In this document: piece by piece, positions 42,317 to 49,544 of the stretch
Numbering within the stretch: the first letter of the stretch is position 1
Layout: each line of letters begins with the position of its first letter
Assembly: GCF_003019815.1 (NCBI RefSeq)
Contig: NZ_CP027773.1
Span: forward strand, 3,669,001-3,733,000
DNA from: Variovorax sp. PMC12
GTDB taxonomy: Bacteria; Pseudomonadota; Gammaproteobacteria; Burkholderiales; Burkholderiaceae_C
Direction: 5' to 3'
DNA: 64,000 nucleotides
The notes under the pieces: model-generated
Seen by the model: the letters and a program-made list of their open reading frames with translations, nothing else
The model's database searches: none
Told to the model about the DNA's origin: nothing
Position numbers and translations under genes: made by a program

Positions 42317-43492
42317 ATGGACGCCGAACTGCAGGCCGACCGCGCGGCGCTCGCCGACACCGTGCGGCGCTTCGCCGACAACGAGATCGCACCGAACGTG
42401 CAGGCGTGGGACGACGCGGGCGAGTTTCCGCGTGCGCTGTACGCGCGCGCCGCCGAACTGGGCCTGCTCGGGCTGGGCTACCCCGAAGCGCTGGGTGGCA
42501 CGCCCGCCTCGTATGCGCTCAAGCTGCCGGCATGGGTCGCGCTCGCGCGCCACGGCAGGAGCGGCGGCGTGCTCGCGAGCCTGTTCTCGCACAACATCGG
42601 CCTGCCGCCGGTGGTGCTGCACGGCAGCGAAGCGGTGCGCCAGGAAGTGGTGCCGCCGGTGCTGCGCGGCGAGAAGATCGCGGCGCTGGCCATCACCGAG
42701 CCCGGCGGCGGCTCCGACGTGGCCGCGCTGCGCACCACGGCTCGGCGAGTCCCGGACGGCGATGGCGACCACTACGTGGTGAACGGCGAGAAGACTTTCA
42801 TCACCTCGGGCATGCGCGCCGACTGGATCACCGTGGCGGCCCGCACCGGCGAAGGACGCGGCGCGGGCGGCATCTCGATGCTGCTGGTGCCGGGCGATGC
42901 ACCGGGCCTCTCGCGCACGCGCCTGTCGAAGATGGGCTGGCTGTGCTCCGACACCGCCACGCTGCACTTCGACGACGTGCACGTGCCCGCGCGCTACCTT
43001 CTTGGGAACGAGGGCGAAGGCTTCCGCATGGTCATGGGCAACTTCAACGGCGAGCGCATCGGCCTCGCGGCGGGCGCGCTGGGCTTCGCGCAGGCCTGCC
43101 TCGACGAGGCGCTGGCCTGGGCGCGCGAACGCAGGGCTTTCGGTGCCGCGCTCATCGAACATCAGGCGGTACGCCACAAGCTGGTCGACATGCAGATGCG
43201 CATCGCCTCCACCGAGGCCTGGATCGAGGCGGTGTCGGCCGAGGGCGATGCGCTGGAGGCCGCCGGGCGCTTCAACGCCCCCGAATGGGTGGCGCAGATC
43301 TGCCTGCTGAAGAACCACGCCACGCAGACCATGCAGTTCTGCGCCGACCAGGCGGTGCAGATCCTGGGCGGCATGGGCTTCATGCGCGGCACGGTCAGCG
43401 AGCGCATCTACCGCGAGGTGAAGGTGATGATGATCGGCGGGGGTGCCGAGGACGTCATGAAGGAGCTGGCGGCGAGGCAGCTGGGCTGGTAG
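42317..43492 (+). CDS. Acyl-CoA dehydrogenase (second of the pair)
   Basis: A 391-residue acyl-CoA dehydrogenase with LAITEPGGGSDVAALRT, KTFITSG and the C-terminal ILGGMGFMRG block. It starts 7 bp after the previous gene stops. It is clearly different in sequence from its neighbour, so the two are probably successive or alternative oxidation steps. The acyl chain cannot be told. The 3' end is 23 bp from the convergent helicase gene. Confidence 0.9.
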   Translation: MDAELQADRAALADTVRRFADNEIAPNVQAWDDAGEFPRALYARAAELGLLGLGYPEALGGTPASYALKLPAWVALARHGRSGGVLASLFSHNIGLPPVVLHGSEAVRQEVVPPVLRGEKIAALAITEPGGGSDVAALRTTARRVPDGDGDHYVVNGEKTFITSGMRADWITVAARTGEGRGAGGISMLLVPGDAPGLSRTRLSKMGWLCSDTATLHFDDVHVPARYLLGNEGEGFRMVMGNFNGERIGLAAGALGFAQACLDEALAWARERRAFGAALIEHQAVRHKLVDMQMRIASTEAWIEAVSAEGDALEAAGRFNAPEWVAQICLLKNHATQTMQFCADQAVQILGGMGFMRGTVSERIYREVKVMMIGGGAEDVMKELAARQLGW

Positions 43493-43515
43493 GGCCCCTG
43501 CTGCATCCTCTCTGT

Positions 43516-44799
43516 TCAGCCTTCGCTCTTGCCGCCGGCAGTGTCGCGTGCCGCGGCTTTCGCGGCCGCCGCGCGCAGCTTGTCCTTCTTGCTCGGCCGC
43601 TTGCCCTTGATGCCGCCCGTGCCCGAGGCGTCGACCACCGGCGGCGCCACCTCCGTCGGCTCGAAGCCCTCGACCTGCTCGCGCGGCAGGCTCAGGCCCT
43701 GGCGCTTCTCGATGAGGCGGAAGTGCGCCTCGCTCGCCGCGCTCACGAAGCTGATCGCCAGGCCGCTCTCGCCCGCGCGGCCGGTTCTGCCGATGCGGTG
43801 GATGTAGTCGGTCGGCGAGCGCGGCAGGTCGTAGTTGATGACCACCGGCAGCTGCGCGATGTCGATGCCGCGCGCGGCCAGGTCGGTGGCGATGACCACG
43901 TCCCAGCGGCTCTGCTTGAACTGCGCCAGGATGTCGGTTCGCGTGCCCTGCGCGATGTCGCCGTGGAAGGGCACGGCGTAGATGCCGTTCTTGTAGAGCT
44001 TCTCGGCCACGGTCTGCGCGGCATGCTGCGTGGCGACGAAGACCAGCACCCGGTCCCACTCGCCTTCGTGCTGCTTGAGCAGGTGCCGCAGCAGCTGCGT
44101 GCGGCGCGCGGCGTCGACCTCGATCACGCGCTGCACGATGTTGGGCTCGGTGCCGGGCTCGCCCTGCACGTCGATGACGGCGGGGTCGCGCAGCGTGGCG
44201 TCGGCCAGCGCCTGGATGGCAGGCGGGAAGGTGGCGGAGAACAGCAGGTTCTGGCGCTGCTTCGGCAGCATCGCGAGGATGCGGCCCAGCTCTTCGGCGA
44301 AGCCGAGGTCGAACAGGCGGTCGGCCTCGTCGAGCACCAGCGTGGCGACGGCGTCGAGCCGCAGCGCGTTGTGGTCGGCCAGGTCGAGCAGCCGGCCGGG
44401 GGTGGCGACGACGATGTCGGCGCCGCCGCGCAGGCTCATCATCTGCGGGTTGATCGACACGCCGCCGAAGGCGACGACGATCTTCAGCCGTTCGGGCAGG
44501 TGCTGCGCGAGGCTGCGCAGGGTCTCGCCGACCTGGGCCGCGAGTTCGCGCGTGGGCACCAGCACCAGGGCGCGCACGCGGCGCGAGGCGCCCTGCGCTC
44601 GCTCGGCGCCCAGGCGCTGCAGCAGCGGCAGGGAAAATGCGGCGGTCTTGCCGGAGCCGGTCTGCGCCGAGCCCCGCACGTCGCGGCCCTGCAGAATCGC
44701 GGGGATGGCCGCGGCCTGGATGGCGGTCGGTGCGGCATAGCCGCTTTCGGCGGCGGCGTGCACGAGCGCGGGGGCCAGGCCCAGTGAATCGAATGGCAT
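43516..44799 (-). CDS. rhlE: DEAD-box RNA helicase, RhlE family
   Basis: A 427-residue helicase from ATG 44799. The Q motif region is FDSLGLAPALVHAAAESGYAAPTAIQ; motif I AQTGSGKT, Ia PTRELA, II DEAD (VLDEADRLF), III SAT and VI HRIGRTGRAG are all present, so both RecA domains are intact. The C-terminus (residues 390-427) is lysine/alanine-rich and basic, as in RhlE proteins that assist ribosome assembly and RNA decay. It is convergent with the dehydrogenase gene and divergent from the SUI1-like gene. Confidence 0.93.
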   Translation of the reverse strand: MPFDSLGLAPALVHAAAESGYAAPTAIQAAAIPAILQGRDVRGSAQTGSGKTAAFSLPLLQRLGAERAQGASRRVRALVLVPTRELAAQVGETLRSLAQHLPERLKIVVAFGGVSINPQMMSLRGGADIVVATPGRLLDLADHNALRLDAVATLVLDEADRLFDLGFAEELGRILAMLPKQRQNLLFSATFPPAIQALADATLRDPAVIDVQGEPGTEPNIVQRVIEVDAARRTQLLRHLLKQHEGEWDRVLVFVATQHAAQTVAEKLYKNGIYAVPFHGDIAQGTRTDILAQFKQSRWDVVIATDLAARGIDIAQLPVVINYDLPRSPTDYIHRIGRTGRAGESGLAISFVSAASEAHFRLIEKRQGLSLPREQVEGFEPTEVAPPVVDASGTGGIKGKRPSKKDKLRAAAAKAAARDTAGGKSEG

Positions 44800-44847
44800 G
44801 TGAGCAGACAGAGAGAGAAACCCGGTAACAGAGAAGAGATGGATCGA

Positions 44848-45225
44848 ATGGCGACGACGAAAAGCAATCAGGCCGGCAGCACCCTGGTGTATTCCACCGA
44901 GGCGGGCGGACGCATGTGCCCCGGCTGCGGGGCGCCGGTGGCGCAGTGCCGCTGCAAGGAACTCAAGGCGCGCCTGCCGGCCACTGACGGCATTGTGCGT
45001 GTATCGCACGAGACCAAGGGACGCAAAGGCAAGGGCGTGACGGTGGTCAAGGGCGTCGCGCTCGATGCCGCGGGGCTCACGGCGCTGGGCAAGCAGCTGA
45101 AAACGGCCTGCGGCTCGGGCGGCACGGTGAAGGACGGCGTGATCGAGATCCAGGGCGACCACCGCGAACTGGTGATCGCGGCGCTCGTGAAGCAGGGCCA
45201 CACGGTCAAGCGCGCCGGCGGCTAG
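44848..45225 (+). CDS. SUI1-family translation factor, YciH-like
   Basis: A 125-residue protein starting at ATG 44848 (MATTKSNQAG), 9 bp after the purine-rich GAGAAGAG; the ATG at 44839 touches that motif and is less likely. The SUI1 fold is residues 45-125 (VRVSHETKGRKGKGVTVVKGV, and GGTVKDGVIEIQGDHRELV). Ahead of it lies a four-cysteine cluster CPGCGAPVAQCRC that could bind zinc. It may affect start-codon choice, as eIF1 does. It shares a 48-bp divergent region with the helicase gene. Confidence 0.87.
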   Translation: MATTKSNQAGSTLVYSTEAGGRMCPGCGAPVAQCRCKELKARLPATDGIVRVSHETKGRKGKGVTVVKGVALDAAGLTALGKQLKTACGSGGTVKDGVIEIQGDHRELVIAALVKQGHTVKRAGG

Positions 45226-45240
45226 AACGGGAAACCGCCG

Positions 45241-45477
45241 ATGAACCCCGAAGACCTGCAGCGGCTCGTGACGCTCCAAATGCCTTTCGGCAAGCACAAG
45301 GGCACGCTGATTGCCGATTTGCCCGGAAATTACCTGACCTGGTTTGCACGCGAGGGTTTTCCCTCAGGAGAAATTGGCCGGCTGCTCGCCTTGATGCATG
45401 AAATAGACCACAACGGGCTCTCGGACCTGCTCAAACCGTTGCGAAACCGCCCGTCGCCTCGCGATGTTTCTCAATAA
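45241..45477 (+). CDS. DUF3820 small protein
   Basis: A 78-residue protein of the DUF3820 family (MPFGKHKGTLIADLPGNYLTWFAREGFP is the typical signature), 15 bp after the SUI1-like gene. Family members are described as putative quorum-sensing-regulated virulence factors in Pseudomonas, but function is poorly known; the nucleotide-binding K-H-K-G motif suggests a nucleic-acid or nucleotide role. The stop is followed by 180 bp before the RRM gene. Confidence 0.83.
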   Translation: MNPEDLQRLVTLQMPFGKHKGTLIADLPGNYLTWFAREGFPSGEIGRLLALMHEIDHNGLSDLLKPLRNRPSPRDVSQ

Positions 45478-45657
45478 CACACGAATTTCCCACCCTTTTT
45501 GCAATTGGGCTGGATAATCCGGCTTACGTGTCTGTGAGCTTCGTCTCCCGTGCACGTATTTTGGTGATCGGTCAGTTTCGCGCCACAGCGCATTTTGTTT
45601 GTTGTGATTCTGGGACTCCATCGCTTTGTCTTGTTGGTTTGAATTAGGAGTCCCTCA

Positions 45658-46065
45658 ATGGGCAAGAAACTCTACGTAGGCAACCTCGCCTACTCCGTGC
45701 GTGACAACGACCTGGAACAGGCTTTCGGCGAGTTCGGCTCGATCGTCAGCGCCAAGGTCATGATGGAACGTGACACCGGCCGTTCGAAGGGCTTCGGCTT
45801 CGTCGAAATGGGTTCGGATGCTGAAGCACTCTCCGCTATCGAAGCCATGAACGGCCACTCGCTGCAGGGCCGCGCCCTGACGGTGAACGAAGCCCGTCCG
45901 ATGGAAGCTCGTCCCCCCCGCACCGGCGGTGGCGGCGGCTACGGTGGTGGTGGCGGCGGTGGCGGCTACGGCGGTGGTGGTGGCGGCTACGGCGGCGGCG
46001 GCGGTGGCCGCAGCGGTGGTGGCGGCGGCTACGGCGGCGGCGGCGGTGGCCGCGGCGGCTACTAA
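45658..46065 (+). CDS. RRM RNA-binding protein with glycine-rich tail
   Basis: A 135-residue protein. Residues 3-80 form one RNA-recognition motif: RNP2 KLYVGNL and RNP1 KGFGFVEM. Residues 85-135 are almost all glycine, tyrosine, arginine and serine (about 45 residues, GGT/GGC codons), like bacterial cold-induced Rbp proteins. It likely acts as an RNA chaperone. It is monocistronic: a 180-bp leader precedes it and a strong terminator follows. The tail length could vary between strains because the underlying DNA is repetitive. Confidence 0.93.
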   Translation: MGKKLYVGNLAYSVRDNDLEQAFGEFGSIVSAKVMMERDTGRSKGFGFVEMGSDAEALSAIEAMNGHSLQGRALTVNEARPMEARPPRTGGGGGYGGGGGGGGYGGGGGGYGGGGGGRSGGGGGYGGGGGGRGGY

Positions 46066-46109
46066 GCCCTCACCCGCACTCCGAGAGCTCCGGCTCTCTG
46101 AATGAAAAG

Positions 46110-46132
46110 AAAGCTCCTTCGGGAGCTTTTTT
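46110..46132 (+). terminator. Rho-independent terminator after the RRM gene
   Basis: AAAGCTCC and GGAGCTTT with a TTCG loop form an 8-bp stem followed by six T's. A second short hairpin (GAGAGC/GCTCTC, 46083-46098) precedes it. Confidence 0.9.
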
Positions 46133-46264
46133 CGTTTCAGGGCGAGCGAAGCCGGCCGGGACAACCCTTGCCCTGCGGTACGCATTTGTTCGTACCGTGC
46201 CGGTCAGCCAACGGTCAGGCCCGCGGAACGACCCTCGTCTCTCCATAACAAGAGGAGAGAGACA

Positions 46265-46753
46265 GTGCGCATCAAGAGCCAGGCAGACTTCTTTTCAGGA
46301 GTCATGTTCACCACCGTGGGGGGCGCATTCGCGATCGGCGCGACGACCTACACCGTCGGCAACGGCGCCCGCATGGGCCCCGGCTACTTCCCGTTGATGC
46401 TCGGCATCCTGCTGGCCGTCCTCGGGATCATCATCATGTTCCAGGCGATGGTGGTGGAGACCACCGACGGCGACCCGATCGGCAAATGGGCCTGGAAGCC
46501 GCTGGCCTTCGTGCTCGGCGCCAACCTGGCCTTCGGCGTGCTGCTGGGCGGCCTGCCCAGCATCGGCGTGCCGGCCATGGGCATGATCATCGCGATCTAC
46601 GCGCTCACGATCATCTCGAGCATGGCGGGCGAGCACTTCAAGCTGCGCGACGTGCTGGTTCTCGCGACCATCCTGGCGGCCGGCAGCTATGTGGCCTTCA
46701 TCTGGGCGCTGAAACTCCAGATCCAGGTCTGGCCCACATTCATTTCGGGCTGA
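46265..46753 (+). CDS. tctB: Tripartite tricarboxylate transporter small permease, TctB family
   Basis: A 162-residue membrane protein from a GTG at 46265 (V/M-RIKSQADFFSG), with about four hydrophobic segments: residues 10-30, 45-63, 80-120 and 135-160. This is the standard TctB size and layout. It forms the small permease with TctA. No ATG gives a better start; AGGAGAG (46253-46259) lies 5 bp before the GTG. The operon has no tctC. Confidence 0.9.
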   Translation: MRIKSQADFFSGVMFTTVGGAFAIGATTYTVGNGARMGPGYFPLMLGILLAVLGIIIMFQAMVVETTDGDPIGKWAWKPLAFVLGANLAFGVLLGGLPSIGVPAMGMIIAIYALTIISSMAGEHFKLRDVLVLATILAAGSYVAFIWALKLQIQVWPTFISG

Positions 46754-46766
46754 GGAGAGAAACACC

Positions 46767-48278
46767 ATGGACCTGATCCACAACCTCTCCATCGGTTTCG
46801 GCGTTGCCTTCACCTTCACCAACCTGCTGTACTGCCTGGTCGGCTGCATCCTGGGCACGCTGATCGGCGTGCTTCCCGGCATCGGCCCGGTCGCGACCAT
46901 CGCGATGCTGCTGCCCGCCACCTATGCGCTGCCCCCCGTGTCGGCGCTGATCATGCTGGCCGGCATCTACTACGGCGCGCAGTACGGCGGTTCCACCACC
47001 GCCATCCTGGTGAACCTGCCGGGCGAGTCTTCGTCGGTGGTCACTTGCATCGACGGCTACCAGATGGCCAGGCAGGGCCGCGCGGGTCCGGCGCTGGCCG
47101 CGGCGGGCCTGGGCTCGTTCTTCGCGGGCTGCGTGGGCACGCTGATCCTGGCTGCCTTCGCGCCGCCGCTGACCGAACTGGCCTTCAAGTTCGGCCCGGC
47201 CGAGTATTTCTCGCTGATGGTGCTGGGCCTGATCGGCGCGGTGGTGCTGGCTTCGGGCTCGCTGATCAAGGCGGTGGCCATGATCGTGCTGGGCCTGCTG
47301 CTGGGCATCGTCGGCACCGACGTGAACTCCGGCGTGGCGCGCTACAGCTTCGACATTCCGGAACTCACCGACGGCATCGGCTTCGTGGTCATCGCCATGG
47401 GCGTGTTCGGCTACGGCGAAATCATCGGCAACCTCTCGCAGCCGGACGACGAGCGCGAAGTGTTCACGCACAAGGTCAAGGGCCTGTGGCCGACCAAGGA
47501 CGACTTCAAGCGCATGCTGCCCGCGGTGCTGCGCGGCACTGCGCTGGGTTCGGCACTGGGCATCCTGCCTGGCGGCGGCGCGCTGCTGGCCTCATTCGCC
47601 TCTTATGCGCTGGAGAAGAAGATCAAGATGCGCCCCGGCGAAGTGCCCTTCGGCAAGGGCAACATCCGCGGCGTGGCGTCGCCAGAATCGGCCAACAACG
47701 CCGGCGCGCAGACCTCCTTCATCCCGCTGCTGACGCTGGGCATTCCGCCCAACGCGGTGATGGCGCTGATGGTGGGTGCCATGACGATCCACAACATCCA
47801 GCCGGGCCCGCAGGTGATGACCAGCAACCCCGAGCTGTTCTGGGGCCTGATCGCCTCGATGTGGATCGGCAACGCGATGCTGATCATCCTGAACCTGCCG
47901 CTGATCGGCATGTGGATCAAGCTGCTGACGGTGCCCTACAAGTTCCTGTTCCCGGCCATCGTGCTGTTCTGCGCCATCGGCGTGTACTCGACCAATAACA
48001 ACACCTTCGACGTGTGGATGGTGGCGGCCTTCGGCTTCATCGGCTACCTGTTCATCAAGCTGCGCACCGAGCCGGCGCCGCTGCTGCTGGGCTTCATCCT
48101 GGGCCCGATGATGGAAGAGAACCTGCGGCGCGCGCTGCTGCTGTCGCGCGGCGCATGGAGCGTGTTCGTCACGCGGCCGCTGTCCGCCGGGCTGCTGGTG
48201 GCTGCCGTGGCGCTGCTGGGGATCGTGCTGCTCCCGGCCATCAAGGCCAAGCGCGAGGAAGCCTTCGTCGAGGAATAG
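46767..48278 (+). CDS. tctA: Tripartite tricarboxylate transporter large permease, TctA family
   Basis: A 503-residue membrane protein with about 12 hydrophobic segments, the usual TctA size. Recognisable lines are GVLPGIGPVATIAMLLP and YGAQYGGSTTAILVNLPGE in the N-terminal half and GILPGGGALLASFASYALEKK in the second half, reflecting the internal duplication of the family. It lies 13 bp after tctB. Transport needs a Bug/TctC protein, and two orphan Bug genes lie at 12829-14877 of this window, though far away. Confidence 0.92.
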   Translation: MDLIHNLSIGFGVAFTFTNLLYCLVGCILGTLIGVLPGIGPVATIAMLLPATYALPPVSALIMLAGIYYGAQYGGSTTAILVNLPGESSSVVTCIDGYQMARQGRAGPALAAAGLGSFFAGCVGTLILAAFAPPLTELAFKFGPAEYFSLMVLGLIGAVVLASGSLIKAVAMIVLGLLLGIVGTDVNSGVARYSFDIPELTDGIGFVVIAMGVFGYGEIIGNLSQPDDEREVFTHKVKGLWPTKDDFKRMLPAVLRGTALGSALGILPGGGALLASFASYALEKKIKMRPGEVPFGKGNIRGVASPESANNAGAQTSFIPLLTLGIPPNAVMALMVGAMTIHNIQPGPQVMTSNPELFWGLIASMWIGNAMLIILNLPLIGMWIKLLTVPYKFLFPAIVLFCAIGVYSTNNNTFDVWMVAAFGFIGYLFIKLRTEPAPLLLGFILGPMMEENLRRALLLSRGAWSVFVTRPLSAGLLVAAVALLGIVLLPAIKAKREEAFVEE

Positions 48279-48283
48279 GCTCG

Positions 48284-48373
48284 CCCCCAGGCTGCGCGGC
48301 ACTTCGTGTCCGCTGCGCCTTCCCCCTGCCGGGGGCAACACCTGCGGCCCGGCAGAGCCGGTTCCGCGGTGTT
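48284..48373 (+). repeat. Dispersed GC-rich intergenic repeat, copy A
   Basis: Starts CCCCCAGGCTGCGCGGCACT, then the CTTCGTGTC segment, a CCCCCTGCCGGGGG hairpin, and GCGGCCCGGCAGAGCCGGTT. It is nearly the same as copy B (53327-53417, opposite strand). It lies in the 131-bp gap between tctA and the convergent exporter. Confidence 0.75.
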
Positions 48374-48381
48374 CCTGAATG

Positions 48382-48411
48382 GAGAAAGGCCCGGGGTTCC
48401 GGGCCTTTCTC
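48382..48411. terminator. Bidirectional terminator between tctA and the TauE/SafE gene
   Basis: A perfect 13-bp stem, GAGAAAGGCCCGG and its complement, with a GGTT loop. It overlaps the stop codon of the convergent exporter gene. Both strands end with CTTTCTC-like tails, so it can serve both directions. Confidence 0.85.
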
Positions 48412-49168
48412 ATTTGAGGAACGCGTCGTAGGCGGTCTTGAGGATCAGCGCGCTCACCACCACGATGAACACCACCCGCACGAAGCCCGCGCCGTGCTTC
48501 AGCGCCACGCGGGTGCCCAGCAGGCTGCCCGCCACGTTGGCGACCGCCATCACCAGCCCGTAGTGCCACCAGACGTGGCCCTTGGCGGCCAGCAATATCA
48601 GCGCGGCGGCGTTGGTCAGGGTGTTGATGATCTTGGCCGAGGCCGAGGCGTTGAGGAAGTCATAGCCCATCCAGCGCACGAACAGGAACACCAGGAAGCT
48701 GCCGGCGCCCGGGCCGAAGAAGCCGTCGTAGAACCCGATCGACAGGCCGATGGTGCAGGCCGCCAGCGTCTCGGCGCGGCCGCTGAAGCGCGGCGCATGC
48801 AGCCGGCCCATGTCCTTGCGCGCCAGCGTGTAGAGCAGCACGCCCAGCAGGATGACCGGCAGCGCGCGGCGCAGGAAGTCGCCCGGAAACAGCGTGACGC
48901 CCCAGGCGCCCAGCATCGAGCCGACGAAACCGAGCAGCGCGGCCGGCCACAGGGCGCCCCAGCGCATCTTCACCCGCTGGCTGAACTGCGCGGCGGCGGC
49001 GGCCGTGCCCCATATCGACGCACTCTTGTTGGTGCCCAGCAGCGTGGCCGGTGGTGCGCCCGGGAACACGGCAAACAATGCCGGCACCAGGATCAGCCCG
49101 CCTCCGCCCACGATCGAATCGACAAAACCCGCGAGCAGCGAGGCGCCCGTCACCACCAGCATTTCCAT
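48410..49168 (-). CDS. TauE/SafE (TSUP) family sulfite/anion exporter
   Basis: A 252-residue protein with about eight hydrophobic segments, the normal size of the family. Key lines are GFVDSIVGGGGLILVPALF near the start and GFYDGFFGPGAGSFLVFLFVRW in the second half, which repeat the TSUP motif. It probably exports sulfite, sulfonates or another organic anion. It is convergent with tctA, and the ribosome site and start at 49168 follow a GGGG run. Substrate unknown. Confidence 0.88.
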   Translation of the reverse strand: MEMLVVTGASLLAGFVDSIVGGGGLILVPALFAVFPGAPPATLLGTNKSASIWGTAAAAAQFSQRVKMRWGALWPAALLGFVGSMLGAWGVTLFPGDFLRRALPVILLGVLLYTLARKDMGRLHAPRFSGRAETLAACTIGLSIGFYDGFFGPGAGSFLVFLFVRWMGYDFLNASASAKIINTLTNAAALILLAAKGHVWWHYGLVMAVANVAGSLLGTRVALKHGAGFVRVVFIVVVSALILKTAYDAFLK

Positions 49169-49196
49169 AGGGGACGGATTCTCTCACCGGGGTAAC

Positions 49197-49213
49197 GCTA
49201 TCAAAAAAGTAGC
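49197..49213. repeat. GCTA-TCAAAAAAG-TAGC motif
   Basis: Short inverted repeat with 4-bp arms around an A-rich centre. I recall similar GCTA...TAGC motifs in Comamonadaceae intergenic regions, but only this one was noticed in this window. Confidence 0.25.
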
Positions 49214-49249
49214 AGGAGACGACGGCGCTTCAAGCCGCGCGGGCATAAA

Positions 49250-49274
49250 AAAGGCGCCGACCAGCGGCGCCTTT
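49250..49274 (-). terminator. Leftward rho-independent terminator with no upstream gene
   Basis: Stem AAAGGCGCCG and CGGCGCCTTT with a 5-base loop. On the leftward strand it ends with a run of T's (the A-run at 49247-49252), so it terminates a leftward RNA beginning somewhere in 49275-49450. No coding gene lies there, so a small RNA is possible. Confidence 0.55.
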
Positions 49275-49400
49275 CAAACTCAAACACGGCATCTCGTACG
49301 GAGCCTTTGAAGCATTTTTTTCTAGTTGCTTGGAAACTGTCTCCTCGGACCCTCGGCAGCACGAGCAGGGCCCGTTCGCGAGTGGCGTGACTTTAGGGCG

Positions 49401-49417
49401 TGCACCGGCCCAGTGCA
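49401..49417. promoter_or_regulatory. NtrC-binding site upstream of amt
   Basis: TGCACCGGCCCAGTGCA matches the NtrC form TGCAC-N7-GTGCA. It lies about 90 bp before the sigma-54 promoter, a usual enhancer distance, and supports nitrogen-limitation control of the ammonium transporter. Confidence 0.75.
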
Positions 49418-49490
49418 TTAGGAATTACCCGCTTTGCATTAAGTCGGAAGGTAGATTCGCAAACCAAAGTGTTTCTGCTGGTTAACGATG

Positions 49491-49506
49491 TGGCACGACT
49501 TGTGCA
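49491..49506 (+). promoter_or_regulatory. Sigma-54 promoter of amt
   Basis: TGGCACGACTTGTGCA fits the -24/-12 consensus TGGCACG-N4-TTGCA with one mismatch (GTGCA instead of TTGCA) and has the required GG-N10-GC spacing. Transcription should start around 49517, giving a short leader before the ATG at 49545. Confidence 0.8.
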
Positions 49507-49544
49507 CGTCCGGCCACAGCCCAACACTCGAAGAAGAAACGACC

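Larger units (their letters stand above)
49169..49544. other. 376-bp intergenic region ahead of amt
   Basis: Contains a GCTA/TAGC motif (49197-49213), a leftward-type terminator hairpin (49250-49274), an AT-rich part (49301-49330), the NtrC-like site (49401-49417) and the sigma-54 promoter (49491-49506). No protein gene with credible codon use is seen. Confidence 0.6.

Noticed and set aside
41170..42381. 403-codon leftward frame across the first acyl-CoA dehydrogenase
   Set aside because: Antisense to an enzyme with full family motifs; no domain in the reverse translation.
45928..46062. Tandem DNA repeat or CRISPR-like array
   Set aside because: The periodic GGT/GGC stretch is in frame and encodes the glycine-rich tail of the RRM protein; no spacers.
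46110..46132. Riboswitch or attenuator in front of tctB
   Set aside because: The hairpin directly follows the RRM stop with a T-run, so it is a simple terminator of the RRM gene.
49230..49418. 62-codon leftward frame in the amt upstream region
   Set aside because: It runs through the terminator hairpin at 49250-49274 and has no ribosome site; a noncoding RNA is more plausible than a protein.
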